Assembly: GCF_000204055.1 (NCBI RefSeq)
Contig: NW_006768778.1
Span: 1,394,783-1,458,782 of the forward strand
Direction of reading: 5' to 3'
DNA from: Melampsora larici-populina 98AG31
Taxonomy: Eukaryota; Basidiomycota; Pucciniomycetes; Pucciniales; Melampsoraceae
DNA length: 64,000 bases
Position 1 is the first letter of the stretch. Every line of letters starts with the position of its first letter. The position numbers and the translations under genes are program-made. The notes beneath the pieces were generated by a model. That model worked only from the letters and a program-made list of their open reading frames with translations. It was not told where the DNA came from and ran no database searches. Below, one piece after another: positions 45,967 to 56,763 of this stretch.

Positions 45967-47823
45967 TCATTTCTTCACTCTATTCTGGAACGTCTGTTCT
46001 AATACAGGGACTAGATCGATCGGGATCTCGATCACCACCGTTTCCTCCATCGGCATTAACTCCCCCTTATTCCTTGACAATTCGTCTGCCTCATTGTCTG
46101 CCGACTTCACCCTTTCTGCGACAATGTCACAATGGAGTCTGACTAGGAGGTCTTGTATTTGTTTCCACTCCTCGTTCACGGCTTGATCTCTCGACCTGTG
46201 TTTTAGCACCACGCATTCAGACGTCGTATTGTCAGTTAACACCTTGAACCGTTTCCCTTTCACGACTTGTAGTTCATTCAACATCAGGATCCCTAAACGA
46301 ATGGCGGCGGTCTCTGCCCAGGCTATCCCGCCTCGGTCTGACACCTTTAAATGGTTCTTCCAACCTTTCTTCAACTTGAATTGAGCCCATTTCGAGCCTA
46401 CTAGGACGCCGATACCGAAGGAAGAGGCGGCGTCTCCTACCCAACCAACTTCGGACACTTCAATTTCCGGGATGAATCTCCTCGTCTCGAAAACTCGTAG
46501 CGTACGTTGCCATTCCAACAAATCCACTCTCACATCTTCTGGGATTGGTCGTTTGGCTGATGCGACCATCCACTCCTTTTTCCACCTGTAAAGGCTCGAC
46601 AGGTAACAGTTTAAGTTAGGAACTATATACGTGGTGTGTACTAACCGTCCGATGAATTTCTCTGTCTCCTTGAACGTGAACGTCCCACCTTCTAGAAATT
46701 GATCGATCTCTGCTTTCCTTTGGTCTAGTTTCTCTACGGGGAGACGCACCATCCGCTCCGCCGCATTCCAGATAAAGCCGATGTAACGTTGTTCGTCTTG
46801 GAATTCATGAACTTTATCTTTGCTAGAAGAAACACCCATTGATGTGCTGAGCGTTACCACATCATCTATCGTCGTACGGTTGTCTATCTCTTTTATAAGG
46901 AGATTGTCGTCTACCCAGCGGAAAGCACCCGCTAACTTGAACACTTTCTCTACAATCATTCTCCATAGATCTGCTGGTCGTCCAAACACTCCACAACCAG
47001 CGACTCCGCCAAACTGGACCCTAGTATCTAGCCACAAGCGGCCTTCGAGATCCATTATCATCAGGTACCTCCACTGTGAGATTAGAACAGGTATTTGTCG
47101 GTATGCTTTTTCCCAGTCGAATATAGCTAACAGATATCTTCCTCTTTTCTCTCGAAAGAATCTTGCTAGGACTTTGAAATCGTCCCATCGAGTGCGGAAA
47201 TCTTTCTTATCAACGAAGCTATTCACTGATGGGAGGATCGATGAGTTTTGGGGAAAAGACATATCATTTATGACCCTGAATGAACCGTCCCCATTAATGA
47301 CACTACCCATGGGACTTGACCGAAAGAAGCCGATTTTCTGGAACACTTCTTTGTGCGTAAACAGGCCGAAAATCCGTCCTTCTCGGTGCTCTTTTGCTAA
47401 TGTGTTTTTGATCTTTTCGGCCGTTATTGACGCTGTTTGATGGTTGGGTGGGGTGAACCATCTTCTATGTCCCAAGGTATGGTCAGGTATACCTTGGTGG
47501 AAGCCTTTCAACAATCCTTCAATTACCGCTTCGGCTTCCTCCATCAGGCCGCACTCTCTTGCCAGTGCTCTCCACTCCTCAATCTTCATGCCGCAGGAAA
47601 CAACTTCGCTTGGCCACCTATTGTCGTAGTCCTTCCCTGAGTTTCGGTAAGGTTTGATCAGGCTGAGGTCCACCTTGATGCCTTTCTTACCAAACTGGGA
47701 CGTATAGGTCGGTCTCTCTCTTGCTTCGTCTTCGCTCATTGGATGACTATCGTCCTCCTCCTCACTAATTGGTTCTACCTGAATGTTTCTATGTGTATTG
47801 TGACTTACGAAGACGCAATACAC
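45967..47823 (-). CDS. Reverse transcriptase / RNase H of the DIRS-like element
   Basis: A 618-codon frame. RT motifs: SSPMGSVINGDGSFRVINDM (block 2), LLAIFDWEKAYRQIPV (catalytic Asp 236), VQFGGVAGCGVFGRPA, and FRWVDDNLLI (catalytic VDD, residues 304-306, in place of the YxDD of LTR elements), then IGFIWN. The RNase H domain starts near residue 460: WVGDAASSFG (Asp 464), IAWAETAAIRLG (Glu 504), VLTDNTTSE (Asp 531), SADNEADELSR (Asp 580): the full D-E-D-D set. The first Met in this frame may not be the start; the Gag-like frame ends 237 bp upstream in another frame. No stop interrupts the domains. It converts element RNA to DNA together with the recombinase encoded 195 bp downstream. Confidence 0.9.
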   Translation of the reverse strand: MYCVFVSHNTHRNIQVEPISEEEDDSHPMSEDEARERPTYTSQFGKKGIKVDLSLIKPYRNSGKDYDNRWPSEVVSCGMKIEEWRALARECGLMEEAEAVIEGLLKGFHQGIPDHTLGHRRWFTPPNHQTASITAEKIKNTLAKEHREGRIFGLFTHKEVFQKIGFFRSSPMGSVINGDGSFRVINDMSFPQNSSILPSVNSFVDKKDFRTRWDDFKVLARFFREKRGRYLLAIFDWEKAYRQIPVLISQWRYLMIMDLEGRLWLDTRVQFGGVAGCGVFGRPADLWRMIVEKVFKLAGAFRWVDDNLLIKEIDNRTTIDDVVTLSTSMGVSSSKDKVHEFQDEQRYIGFIWNAAERMVRLPVEKLDQRKAEIDQFLEGGTFTFKETEKFIGRLVHTTYIVPNLNCYLSSLYRWKKEWMVASAKRPIPEDVRVDLLEWQRTLRVFETRRFIPEIEVSEVGWVGDAASSFGIGVLVGSKWAQFKLKKGWKNHLKVSDRGGIAWAETAAIRLGILMLNELQVVKGKRFKVLTDNTTSECVVLKHRSRDQAVNEEWKQIQDLLVRLHCDIVAERVKSADNEADELSRNKGELMPMEETVVIEIPIDLVPVLEQTFQNRVKK

Positions 47824-48059
47824 CGGTTACAAGGCAAATCACGTCAGATTGGTCTTCAAGCAGGTACTAATTTCATTGCACATATTTTAAGCAAACTGCC
47901 CGAGCCATCGTACATGTCACGATATCTGGCTCAGGACACAATTCGGCGAATTTACTCAGGGGAAAGGATCTTTGGCGGCGAGACTCCCCGTAGAAGCAGG
48001 TATCTCTACCCCAAATTCTTGCAGCAGGGAACAAATCCGAAACTCTTTAAGTTGATTGC

Positions 48060-49316
48060 TTACTCTGCCTTTCCACCGGCTACAGCGTTGTCTCTCTCAT
48101 CAGGCCGCCTATCATCCCTTCCAACGTCTCTGCGCCAATGCTCGTTTCCCCCGTTCAGTCTTCTACGCTGGGGGGACCGCTCTCTACCGGGTTGGTTTCC
48201 ATGCCAGCTCCCTCGGCGACCTCTGAATCGACTCGAGCGGGAGTCCGGTCGTTTATCTTCCCAGGCTGCCGGTGCTGAGCCTCCGGGTCCTTCGTACACG
48301 GGTAAGGTTGTAAATGAGTTCTGGTGTGAGAAACTTTGGGAGCGGTGGGTTGGCTTATTGAACGAGGTTCCGTTACTGGTCTGGTTTCTAGAGTCAACTC
48401 CTGAGATTGGATCAATAGTTGCTTTAACTTCCCCGTCTGCGTACGGGTTAATCTCTTTGAATGCTGGCTGGAAGTCTTTCAGGCGTTCGGTTTCACGTAT
48501 GGCTTCTCTTTCTAAACGGCCGTCCCGGATCGAAGGATTTGCAACTGAGCCGTCTGAAAGTCGAAAGGTCATCACCGCGGTTCTCACTGCCAAGTCATAC
48601 CGGAACGCGACTGGCCAGTTGGAGTTTTCACGTTTAATGGCGAAAACGTTTTCTTTGTGAGTCTTGAACTTCGCTGCCAGCTCCTTCCATTTATAATGCT
48701 CAAGATAGGATATGAACAAGTAAAAAGCTACTACCCACTCGCCGAAGGTCATCTTCCACTCTAGAGGGACTGTTAGACCGATGTACGTATCTTCCAACTT
48801 CTCCTTCACTGAACGCTTCCTGATTGACTGTTGCAATAAATCTTGTCGCAGCCATTGTGTATTGAACACTGACAGGGGGATGTACGCGTCCAGAGCCACC
48901 ATCTTCGCGGAAAATTACTTTGACAGAGCAACTAGACCATGGGATTCAATTCCCTCGTTAGAGAATTTGATTGCACCCGCTTTCTCAGATGTGGTCTCTG
49001 GGTCATCGGCTGTTAGGTCGACTCGTACCACTGGTGCGGTGCGTTTCTTTCTCGCTGGCTCGCTCTGTTGCTCTCCGTTAGTTGGGAACAAGGCTGGATT
49101 GATGGGCAAGGTGTTTGCGGTAGGGTTCGGCATTACTGTTGGGTGCTGGTCTTGCACAGGCGGTTGGGTGCTCTGTCCTTCTGCTGCCGGCGAAATCTTG
49201 AGGCCTTTGGACTCAAGCCAGGATCTGATTGCTTCTGGCGACATTTCGTCAATCCGGTTCAGGATTCCTTGTGTTTTGCCCGCTGAGAGCCTGCCGACGT
49301 TTTCGTTGGATACCAC
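48060..49316 (-). pseudogene. Gag-like ORF of the DIRS-like element, split by a stop
   Basis: Two stretches in the same frame (49316-48918 and 48914-48060) are separated by a single TAA at 48917-48915. The first has SPEAIRSWLESKGLKISPAA, then an acidic, Pro-rich linker. The second has a compact region (AYIPLSVFNTQWLRQDLLQQ, FGEWVVAFYLFISYLEHYKW, WPVAFRYDLAVRTAVMTFRL) and a basic Arg/Gly-rich tail (RSSRFRGRRGSWHGN), as in Gag-like proteins of fungal tyrosine-recombinase retroelements. A CAA-to-TAA change would explain the stop. The 5' end is uncertain: a short frame starting ATG at about 49387 leads in with a one-base offset, so a frameshift or intron may exist. Confidence 0.6.
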
Positions 49317-49439
49317 GTTGGCTGATAGGGGTCAAATGTCATGCTCGTGTCAGTTCCTTCCCTTCGTTTCGATTCTCTCTTTCGAGGCATCACTCAATGG
49401 TGGGAATGGTTTTGATTGGGTTCATCGCTCAAAGCGGCA

Positions 49440-50051
49440 TCACTTCAGTGGATGTGGGCAGGGCTTACAGGACTTCTCTCTGGCCGCATTACCATTTACT
49501 ATCTCGGGTGAGATCAGGCTCGACAGGTCGCTTCGACGTGATCCTCCGGTAAGGCTCGGGTCGAGATTAGACTCGTGTCTTTGTCTTGAGCCTAGTTCGA
49601 CGCTCTCTGATTGCTCGTGGGAGGATGTGTCCTGTCTGTCACGGCGCTCCGCTTCCGGTTGCTTGTCCGTGTTGTTAGAGCTCGCGTCTCTGTTGCTTGG
49701 TGGCTGGTTCTCCGAGGGTTGAGTTGTGCCTTCCTTGGACTGGGGCCCGCCTTCGGGGGTTTCTTGTGCAGCTGCACCGCTTCGAGTCGTTGTGCCAGTT
49801 GGAGGTGTGTTCTTGTTCGCACCTTGGCCTTTCTTCCCGCCTTGACCTCTCTTCCTTCCTTGAGTAGCTGATGATGTCCCTTGGCTAGTCGGATTGTCGC
49901 CTTCCGGGTTGGCTTGGTGTGTGGTTGACGTGTTGTCCAAAGTCCCGTCTTGTGTCTGCGCCTCAGGAGGGGAGGCGGATCCATTTCTCAGTCTGTCGCT
50001 GCTTCGCTTCACTTGGGCGTCAAATTGGTCAATTTCACGTTGGGCAGACAT
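49440..50051 (-). CDS. Low-complexity 5' ORF of the DIRS-like element
   Basis: A 203-codon frame starting MSAQREIDQFDAQ, then dominated by Gln/Gly/Thr/Ser/Glu. It is the first ORF of the minus-strand element and lies in the same frame as the Gag-like ORF downstream (stops separate them). No domain is recognised. It may be the N-terminus of Gag or a separate small protein. GC-rich compared with the surrounding Gypsy DNA. Confidence 0.45.
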   Translation of the reverse strand: MSAQREIDQFDAQVKRSSDRLRNGSASPPEAQTQDGTLDNTSTTHQANPEGDNPTSQGTSSATQGRKRGQGGKKGQGANKNTPPTGTTTRSGAAAQETPEGGPQSKEGTTQPSENQPPSNRDASSNNTDKQPEAERRDRQDTSSHEQSESVELGSRQRHESNLDPSLTGGSRRSDLSSLISPEIVNGNAAREKSCKPCPHPLK

Positions 50052-50548
50052 CTAATTCTGTTACTGATTCGTGTTGTGACGTAGACTTCAAGTGGGAATG
50101 GGCTATCAAAGAAAAAAAAAATTTTGTGGGAAATTTTCAGCTCTTGAAGCTGTAAAACTAAGATAGCCAAATGAGCGATGCGTTGAGAAATGTGAGATAT
50201 CTAGGGGGAGAAGTAATTGGCGCAATGGGAGGGGAAGTGTGAAAATCTTTTCACACTGAGACCCTGAATGTAGCGCCATTGTACAGGTTCTCTCGATATA
50301 GAGATAATCACCTGATTCTCCCCTGTAGAGGCATATGCGCGTACCGTGGAAATAGGTGGTACCGTCGTGCCTTTGGGTACCACCTTCCATCAACAGAAAA
50401 AGAAAAATTACCAACAAGAAAGATTTTAATCTTTATAACCGTACGTATATCCTCATTTCAGGCCCTGATCAAGCCTCACGAAAAGAAAGGTTAATAATAA
50501 CCGCATCATTCTTGAAATAACACAGAAAAAAAAATTCTAGAATACAAA
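50052..50548. other. Junction of the DIRS-like element and Gypsy leader
   Basis: Contains nested palindromes: GTGTGAAAATCTTTTCACAC at about 50236-50255, an outer TGGCGC/GCGCCA pair around it, and GTGGTACC/GGTACCAC at about 50356-50386. They may belong to the terminal repeats of the DIRS-like element. The A-rich stretch just before 50549 is probably the Gypsy leader. The border is not resolved. Confidence 0.4.
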
Positions 50549-52040
50549 ATGGACGAACAAAATGGATTCATCCAAGTCCCGGCCGAAGATATCCGACTCT
50601 TACGAGCCCAAATTCAACAAACCAACATAGATTCCCAGAACACCGCGCAAGCTCACGCGCAAGCCCTCTCCGAACTCCGGGAACAGTATCAACAAGCCTA
50701 CCAACAACAGGCTTTAGAACTCGCCGACACTAAGAGCATCATCCAACATCTACAAAGTAACCAAAACCAAACCTATAGCAAAAAGCCAGACGCCTTTCGA
50801 GGAGAACCTCGAAAATTTGAAGGGTACGGCGATAATGCAGAGCTATGGATACTCGAATTAGAATCCAACTTTAGGATCCATCATTATCCCGAATCCGAGT
50901 GGGGTGAAATGATAGGAGCCTATTTAGATGAAGAATCTAAAATGTATTGGCTCACTGAAAGGAACTCCATCGGAGGAGCCATCACTAATTATCAGGAATT
51001 TAGAGCTAAATTCTTACAGAAATACAATTTCAGCTTAACTATGGACGAGATAAGAGAAAAAATCAAATTACTATATTACCGGCACGATATACACGATTAT
51101 ATCTTAAGGTTCCGAAAACTGTCTTGTCAAATCCCCCTAGAAAAGTTCAGTTTTCTTGATAGGAAGTTCGCCTTCTTAGATAAACTTCCAGCAAACATCC
51201 GAGAATGGGCCAATCGCCCCGAAGTTGTAGAAAAAGAAGACATGGAATTAATCTTCGCAGCCGCTAGGGAACGAGACAGAAACAATAAAGTCAACAATCG
51301 AGGTTTCAAGACACCCGACCACAAACAACAGTTCGAACGGAAACTCCACCATCACTCATTTTCTCGAAACCACGCTCACCATCGAACCTCCAATTTCGGG
51401 AGACCCCCACCTGTTACCAACACTTCAGGACCCATGGACCTAGATCTGATGGACAAGGCCAAGCCCAATACCGAGTGTTTTAAATGTCATGGAAAAACCC
51501 ACTTTGCTAGAGATTGCCCTAACACAAAAAAATCCTTTAAACCAAACTACAAAAAGCCCCAATACTCTGGAGGAGACAGGCGGAAACAGAGCCTTCTTCT
51601 CATGGACATGCCATCGGAACCAAGTCACGAAATGGACACCACACCATTCCAAGGACCCGACGGGACTATGTTCAGGGCTTCAAAAGAGTCAACCCTCAGC
51701 CTAGACGGTCCAGACCTCGACGGAAGAATCGACCTCAAACGCAAGGTCGATGAATATAATGAAACAATTGGAGATCCCAGCCATCAAAAAGAACTCGCTG
51801 AAGAACAGAGAGCGTTAACCAAGCTTTTTCAAGAGCAAGCAGAGGATATCTCATATAGATGCTGTAAGTCTTGTCTTATCTTTGGAAATGAAGACAGTCC
51901 TGAAACCACCTCTAAGGGCATTGACTACTTTAACCTAGACGCCGACCAGATTAACAATTTGATGAAAAGGCCTTTCGAGGACGACGAGAGCGAAGTCGGG
52001 ACCAAAGATAACCCCATAATCGTCAATCCAAGCCCACTAC
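50549..52040 (+). pseudogene. Gypsy gag, interrupted by hAT-2
   Basis: From ATG 50549 about 497 native codons. An N-terminal Gln-rich coiled coil (residues 10-75, with ELREQYQQAYQQQALELADT) is followed by the retrotransposon Gag domain (about 85-240: GYGDNAELWILELESNF, MIGAYLDEESKMYWL, FRAKFLQKYNF, LRFRKLSCQIP) and a CCHC zinc knuckle CFKCHGKTHFARDC near residues 310-323. The remainder is an acidic linker that in the ancestral element continued into protease without a stop. The frame now runs into hAT-2 and stops at 52082-52084, so the last residues are transposon-derived. Gag packages element RNA (family knowledge). No other lesion is seen in this part. Confidence 0.88.
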
Positions 52041-55000
52041 CAACGATGGACCAGCAGCGCTGCAGGTCCCTGCAGCGCTGCTGAAGCGCAGCTATTATAG
52101 TTGCGTTGCATAGACCAGTCAGCGCAGCGTCAGTAAGTTGCGCTGCAGGGCCAGCCAATCCCGGGTTTTTTTTATCCGCTGAGTTTCTGCTGCGCTGCCG
52201 GTCTTTGGGTAAACAGCGCGTTGCGCTTTGGCCCGCAGACGCGCTGCAAGCGGAACAGCGGTTCATGCATTGGTGGAGGCTCATAACTATATACACCCCT
52301 TCTGTCTCAATCCAACCCAACCGATTGACCCCATTAACCCTTTCCACCACCCAATCCGGCAACACCACGGCCCAATCAAACCAGGAGCCACCTAAGATGA
52401 CTCCAAAGGATGCCTATCAAGAGCGAATTCGAGAAACGCTCTACCCCCTGTTCCTAATGAAACGTCGAGGTATGTTCTTGTCAGACTGTCTGCAAGTTTT
52501 TAAACCCTCCTCACCTTCCTTCAAAAGAACCTGTTCCGTCATCCTCCATTCAGCACAACTTTGATACTAATATATCTTATAATTTTTCATTTATTGAATT
52601 CACTTTAATCCCCTTCCTTTACTTTATCCGAATTACTTTGATACCATTATTTTTCATTTTCAAGTCAACTTATACAAACTATTCCTCGTCATGCCTTCTT
52701 CTCAATCACATGAGACACCTTCGACAGCTTCCCGACCACAACGCTTGCGCAAGCCGCCCTCCAACCCCGGGATGATATCGCCATCGCCAGATTCACGAAG
52801 ACGTGTCTCAGTCGATCGTTTACCTCGCCCATCCCAGCGCACCAGTAGTAGTACCGTTATTGAAGTCGTTGATGTCACAACAGAAGACGACGATGAGGAT
52901 GTACTCTTGGACAATTCTAGTAACAAAGGAAAGTCAGTACAGACGCGAAAGAGGAAAAGGACTTTGAAGAAGAAGAAAAAGACATACCATCAGGTATGTA
53001 AAGCCTTCCTCTGCGATCATCTTGTTTTGTCTTTAGCCGATCATCTTGTTTTGTCTTTGTCCATATATCTCACTTACTTCCTTCATCACCAGTCCGGTAG
53101 TCAATCACCCACTACAGGCACCGGTTCAGCCTTTGTTACACAAAAAACTCTACGCGAAGATTCTGAGGAAGAGAATGGTAAAGTCCGGCCGAGAGGTCGA
53201 CAAGGTGATCCAGGCAAAAACGCCGAAATTCAAGGTTATTATGGTGAACCGTATCATCTAAAAGGAGACGTAAGCTATTCTATTCCCATTACACTTTGGT
53301 TTCCACCTTCATAATCTGCTAACACTTTGTTTGTTCATTTATCATTATTTGTATCTTCTGTCCTGATATAGGACATGACGAAGGCACCCCTTACGTACCC
53401 CTGTTCGTGGTGCAGCAACAACCCCAACAAGCCCACTCCTGTTCGAGTTAGTCTGAGAAACCTCACCAGCAACTTACTAGTGCATCGGGACGGAAACACA
53501 GCTGCAGGTCGCTCAAAGACTGGTTGTCCGGGACGTCTCCGAGCTCGTGCTGCAGGTCTGCTAGTGCCACCTTCAGTCGCCGAATTGGAAGCAGCCAAAG
53601 CCAACGACCCGAACAACAAGGGCTCATTATCTTCTTTTGTCACCATTGGACCAAAGGTCAAGTTTGACAATCTTATATTCAACCAGATGTTATGTCTATG
53701 GATGACTTCACGCGCACTTCCATGGAATCGAATGACTGACAAATGGCTTCAGTCAGCGGTTCAATACCTGAGACCTGAAGCACGAATGTATGGCCGTAAA
53801 TGGGCAGCTAACGAAGCAAAGCGCTTAAATTTATTGATGAAGACGGTCGTATTTGACGAGCTCAGGGTAAGCTTAATAAATAATTTCATTCACTATAATT
53901 AATTTCACTTGATCACCTTGAGCATCGTTATTGATGTTATCTTCTACGCATGGTTTGAGCAGCAAGATAAGCTTGCAACAAGATGTATGGACCACGAAGG
54001 GGAACCGACACGCGTTCATTGGCGCGGCAGTCACATATATTGATCATAAATGGCAGTTTGTAGCACGACATTTAACGCTCAAGCTTGTTGCTTGGGAACA
54101 TAAAGGGAAATGGCTTGCTGAGCCCATGGTGAATATTTTTGTGAAACGTGGTCTAGTTAATAAGATAAGTGTTAATTTACTTTCATTGTCATATTCTTTT
54201 ACCCGAATTTCCACTAACTTCTACTTCCTTATCCACCTCCTCTGCCAGACAACTGATTCAGGTTCAAACAACAAAACCATGGCTCAGGAAATGCATAATC
54301 AATTTCTCTTACAGCCCAACCAATCCGATTACATGTGGAACCCTAACCGTATGCACATTTTTTGTTTTTGCCACAAGATGGCCTTGATTGTGGGATCTGG
54401 ACTTTCAGCACTCGGTCTCAAGACCCCACCACCCAGGAAGGTCAAGAATGCGATGCGAGGATCTTTACCTGATTTCAACCCAATGATCATCGAAGAAGAA
54501 GAAGAAGTGGACGAAGATGTTCCTATCTCGGACATACCTGATGTCTCTGTTCCTCCTGACAATCCTGATTCAGACGAAGAACCGGATCTTCAAGCTGTGG
54601 TTGCTCGGGCTGAGGAAGAAGATGAGCCGTTGCAAGATCCCGATGAAGAGGAGGAATGGGATGCTGCCGATGCAGCAGACGAAACTGATCCTGTCCTTCT
54701 AGCCGAAGGTGAAACAGCTCAGCCTACTCATCGCCGCAAGGCAAACAAACTCAATGCCCTCTTGGATAAGGTGAGTGATCTTTTGAAATATCTTCATTGT
54801 ATATCTCTTTCATTTTCTAACTATGTTTCTTCTTTCTTAGATTGATTTCATTCTGCGTCGTATCACACGATCTGCAGCATGGCGGGAGGAATATGATCGA
54901 GTCATGAAGAGTATGGGTCTCAAACTTGAGTCCCTCATTGCTGCGTATGGAATACACTGGGACATAAAGTACATCAGCCGCGAAAAGGCTTGGAATGCTC

Positions 55001-56697
55001 GAGATGTAAGTAATGGTGTCACATGATGTTTATTGGTTTTAACTTGATCTCTATTTAATATCTTCAGGTCATCGATCAGCTGCTCAAAGACGATCTGGCC
55101 CGAGTTCATGCCAAGAATCGTCGTCCCCGTAAGAACGGGAAACCACATCGTTACTTTCACGAAGTCACGATCACGCCTTCGGAGTGGGCTCAAGTAAGGA
55201 ATCTCAATAGCGAGCTCAAGGTATGTGTTTTTCACTTGTGTGTTTTTCAACTTGACATGATCAACGAACATCATTTCCCCTCAGAATTCTTCTTTGGAAA
55301 AACATGTTTTCATTCCTAAAATTGGCTTTTTCATTGCAGCTTTTCCTGGACGCCACCAAACGTATGGAAAGCAGGAAAGCCACTGGTTCCATGGTCATTC
55401 CCGAGTACGTCGAATTACGCAAGATATTGCAAGAACGAATCGATACTCTTGACACTGGCGACGCTCTCTACCCCATGCTGGCAATGATGAAAGAAAAAAC
55501 TCAGGTGTATCTGGACGAGGCTCTCTCATGTGATACACTGGTCATGGCTACCATGCTACATCCTGCTTTTCAAATTTGTTTTTTCAATTCCTATTTTGGA
55601 AAGACATCTCCTCAATCCATTCAAGCCGAAGCGACTTTCAATCAGGAGTTCAAGACATACCAAATGAAAAACTCACATAAGGGTCAAGGCAAAAATCAAG
55701 ATTTAACACAATCACAACCTTCAACCTCGACAGCGTCTTACTTTAATGTCTACAGCGATGAAGAGGGTGATGACATGGGCGATGACAACCAACTCACCAA
55801 TTACTTGCGTGGCTGCGACAGAATGAAGGAACCTGCCTATGATCTCAGTGACCCAAACTCTGCACTCAACTGGTGGGCGGTGAGTATCTTAACCTTCTAT
55901 CCTCTTATAAACTACTGTCTGATTGCAGTTTCTTTGCACTTCAGACACATTGTAATCGTTACCCTGTGGTTGGTGCAATGGCCAAGGACTTCTTATCGTG
56001 CTCAGCCTCATCATGCGAACCGGAGAGGATGTTCTCCACTGCAGCAGATGTTTGCGTTGCAAGTCGAGGTAAGTTACTGGTGATCTCAATCGAAAGGCAG
56101 GTATCTTGCCAGCTTTGGTTGGCAGAGGGGGTTCCTTTAGGAAAAGACTTCATCAAATTGATGGAGGCTTGTAACGTTACTGAGTACAATGATTTTGTCA
56201 AAGAGTACAATTCATCTCAAGCTCACGGTTAACTTTGGATGAACATTCTATTATATTATTGAAATGCTTCAAATTCTATTCCTTCTAGCTATTCTCTATT
56301 CATTTTCCTTAGTGAATACTTGTCCAGTTTTTTCATTCTTCTCTTATTATTGTTTCTTTTGCTTTTTCTTCTTTCCACATTCTTTTAATATCATTCATGT
56401 GAATACTTGTTGGCCTTTTTTTTCCATATCGCTCTCAATCTTGTTTTAATACGATTCATGTGAATATTTGCGTGTGTTTGGCTTTTGGCAGCGCGTTGCG
56501 CAGCGAAACGCACGCTGCGACACGCTACGTTTTTATCTTATGGTTTTGATTGCAGCGATAAACCGCTGCGCTCTGTCAGCAGCGCAACGGTCACATGCTG
56601 CGCTGCCCAGGTGGGGATTTACTACAGCAATAATCCCGTTGCGCTTCCGTTAACTGGCCCGAAGCGCAGCAAAGCGCAGCTGGTCCATCGTTGCTGG
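52041..56697 (+). mobile_element. hAT transposon hAT-2, apparently intact
   Basis: Ends CAACGATGGACCAGC at 52041 and the inverse GCTGGTCCATCGTTG ending at 56693, with a further few bases before the flank. CACTAC lies on both sides (52035-52040, 56698-56703) as the core of a probable 8-bp duplication with altered outer bases. Both subterminal regions (52050-52260, 56470-56690) are packed with GCAGCGC / GCGCTGC words in both orientations. The single gene inside is a complete hAT transposase. Excision with one CACTAC copy puts Gypsy gag back in frame with the downstream protein. Confidence 0.85.
52691..56232 (+). CDS. hAT transposase (hAT-2), nine exons, intact
   Basis: Exons 52691-52993, 53093-53269, 53372-53866, 53967-54170, 54249-54770, 54841-55005, 55068-55220, 55340-55879, 55945-56232: 948 residues, every intron phase 0. 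Domains: disordered acidic/basic N-terminus; BED-like finger (PCSWC...LLVHRDGN, residues about 167-190); DDE fold with LQQDVWTTKGNRHAFIGAAV (first Asp), TTDSGSNN (second Asp), HIFCFCHKMALIV; an acidic insert (EEEEEVDEDVP...DEEEEWDAADAADE); SAAWREEYD; VHAKNRRPRKNG; LHPAFQICFF; and the C-terminal dimerisation block ALNWWA..YPVVGAMAKDFLSCSASS, with the Glu region CEPERMFSTA. Known role: cut-and-paste transposition. The exon 4 donor (AGT/GTTAAT) is weak and the 78-bp intron is open in frame, so retention would add 26 residues. No stops or frameshifts. Confidence 0.9.
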
Positions 56698-56763
56698 CAC
56701 TACTCACCTCCGGATACTCCAACTATCCACAAAGGACGCCAAGCCCTCACTACGCCAAATCGC

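Larger units (their letters stand above)
44666..50051 (-). mobile_element. DIRS/Ngaro-like tyrosine-recombinase retrotransposon
   Basis: Minus-strand gene order: gag-like ORFs (50051-48060), reverse transcriptase plus RNase H (47823-45967), tyrosine recombinase (45772-44666). RT/RNase H followed by a tyrosine recombinase instead of a DDE integrase defines the DIRS order. No methyltransferase domain was seen, which favours the Ngaro branch. Given limits are those of the coding part; terminal repeats, probably within 44270-44660 and 50060-50400, were not resolved. It lies in the Gypsy leader in opposite orientation. Confidence 0.85.

Noticed and set aside
46820..47440. 206-codon plus-strand ORF
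   Set aside because: Antisense shadow of the DIRS-like RT, no domain.
47743..49722. Plus-strand ORFs of about 305 and 313 codons
   Set aside because: Antisense shadows of the Gag-like and low-complexity ORFs of the DIRS-like element.
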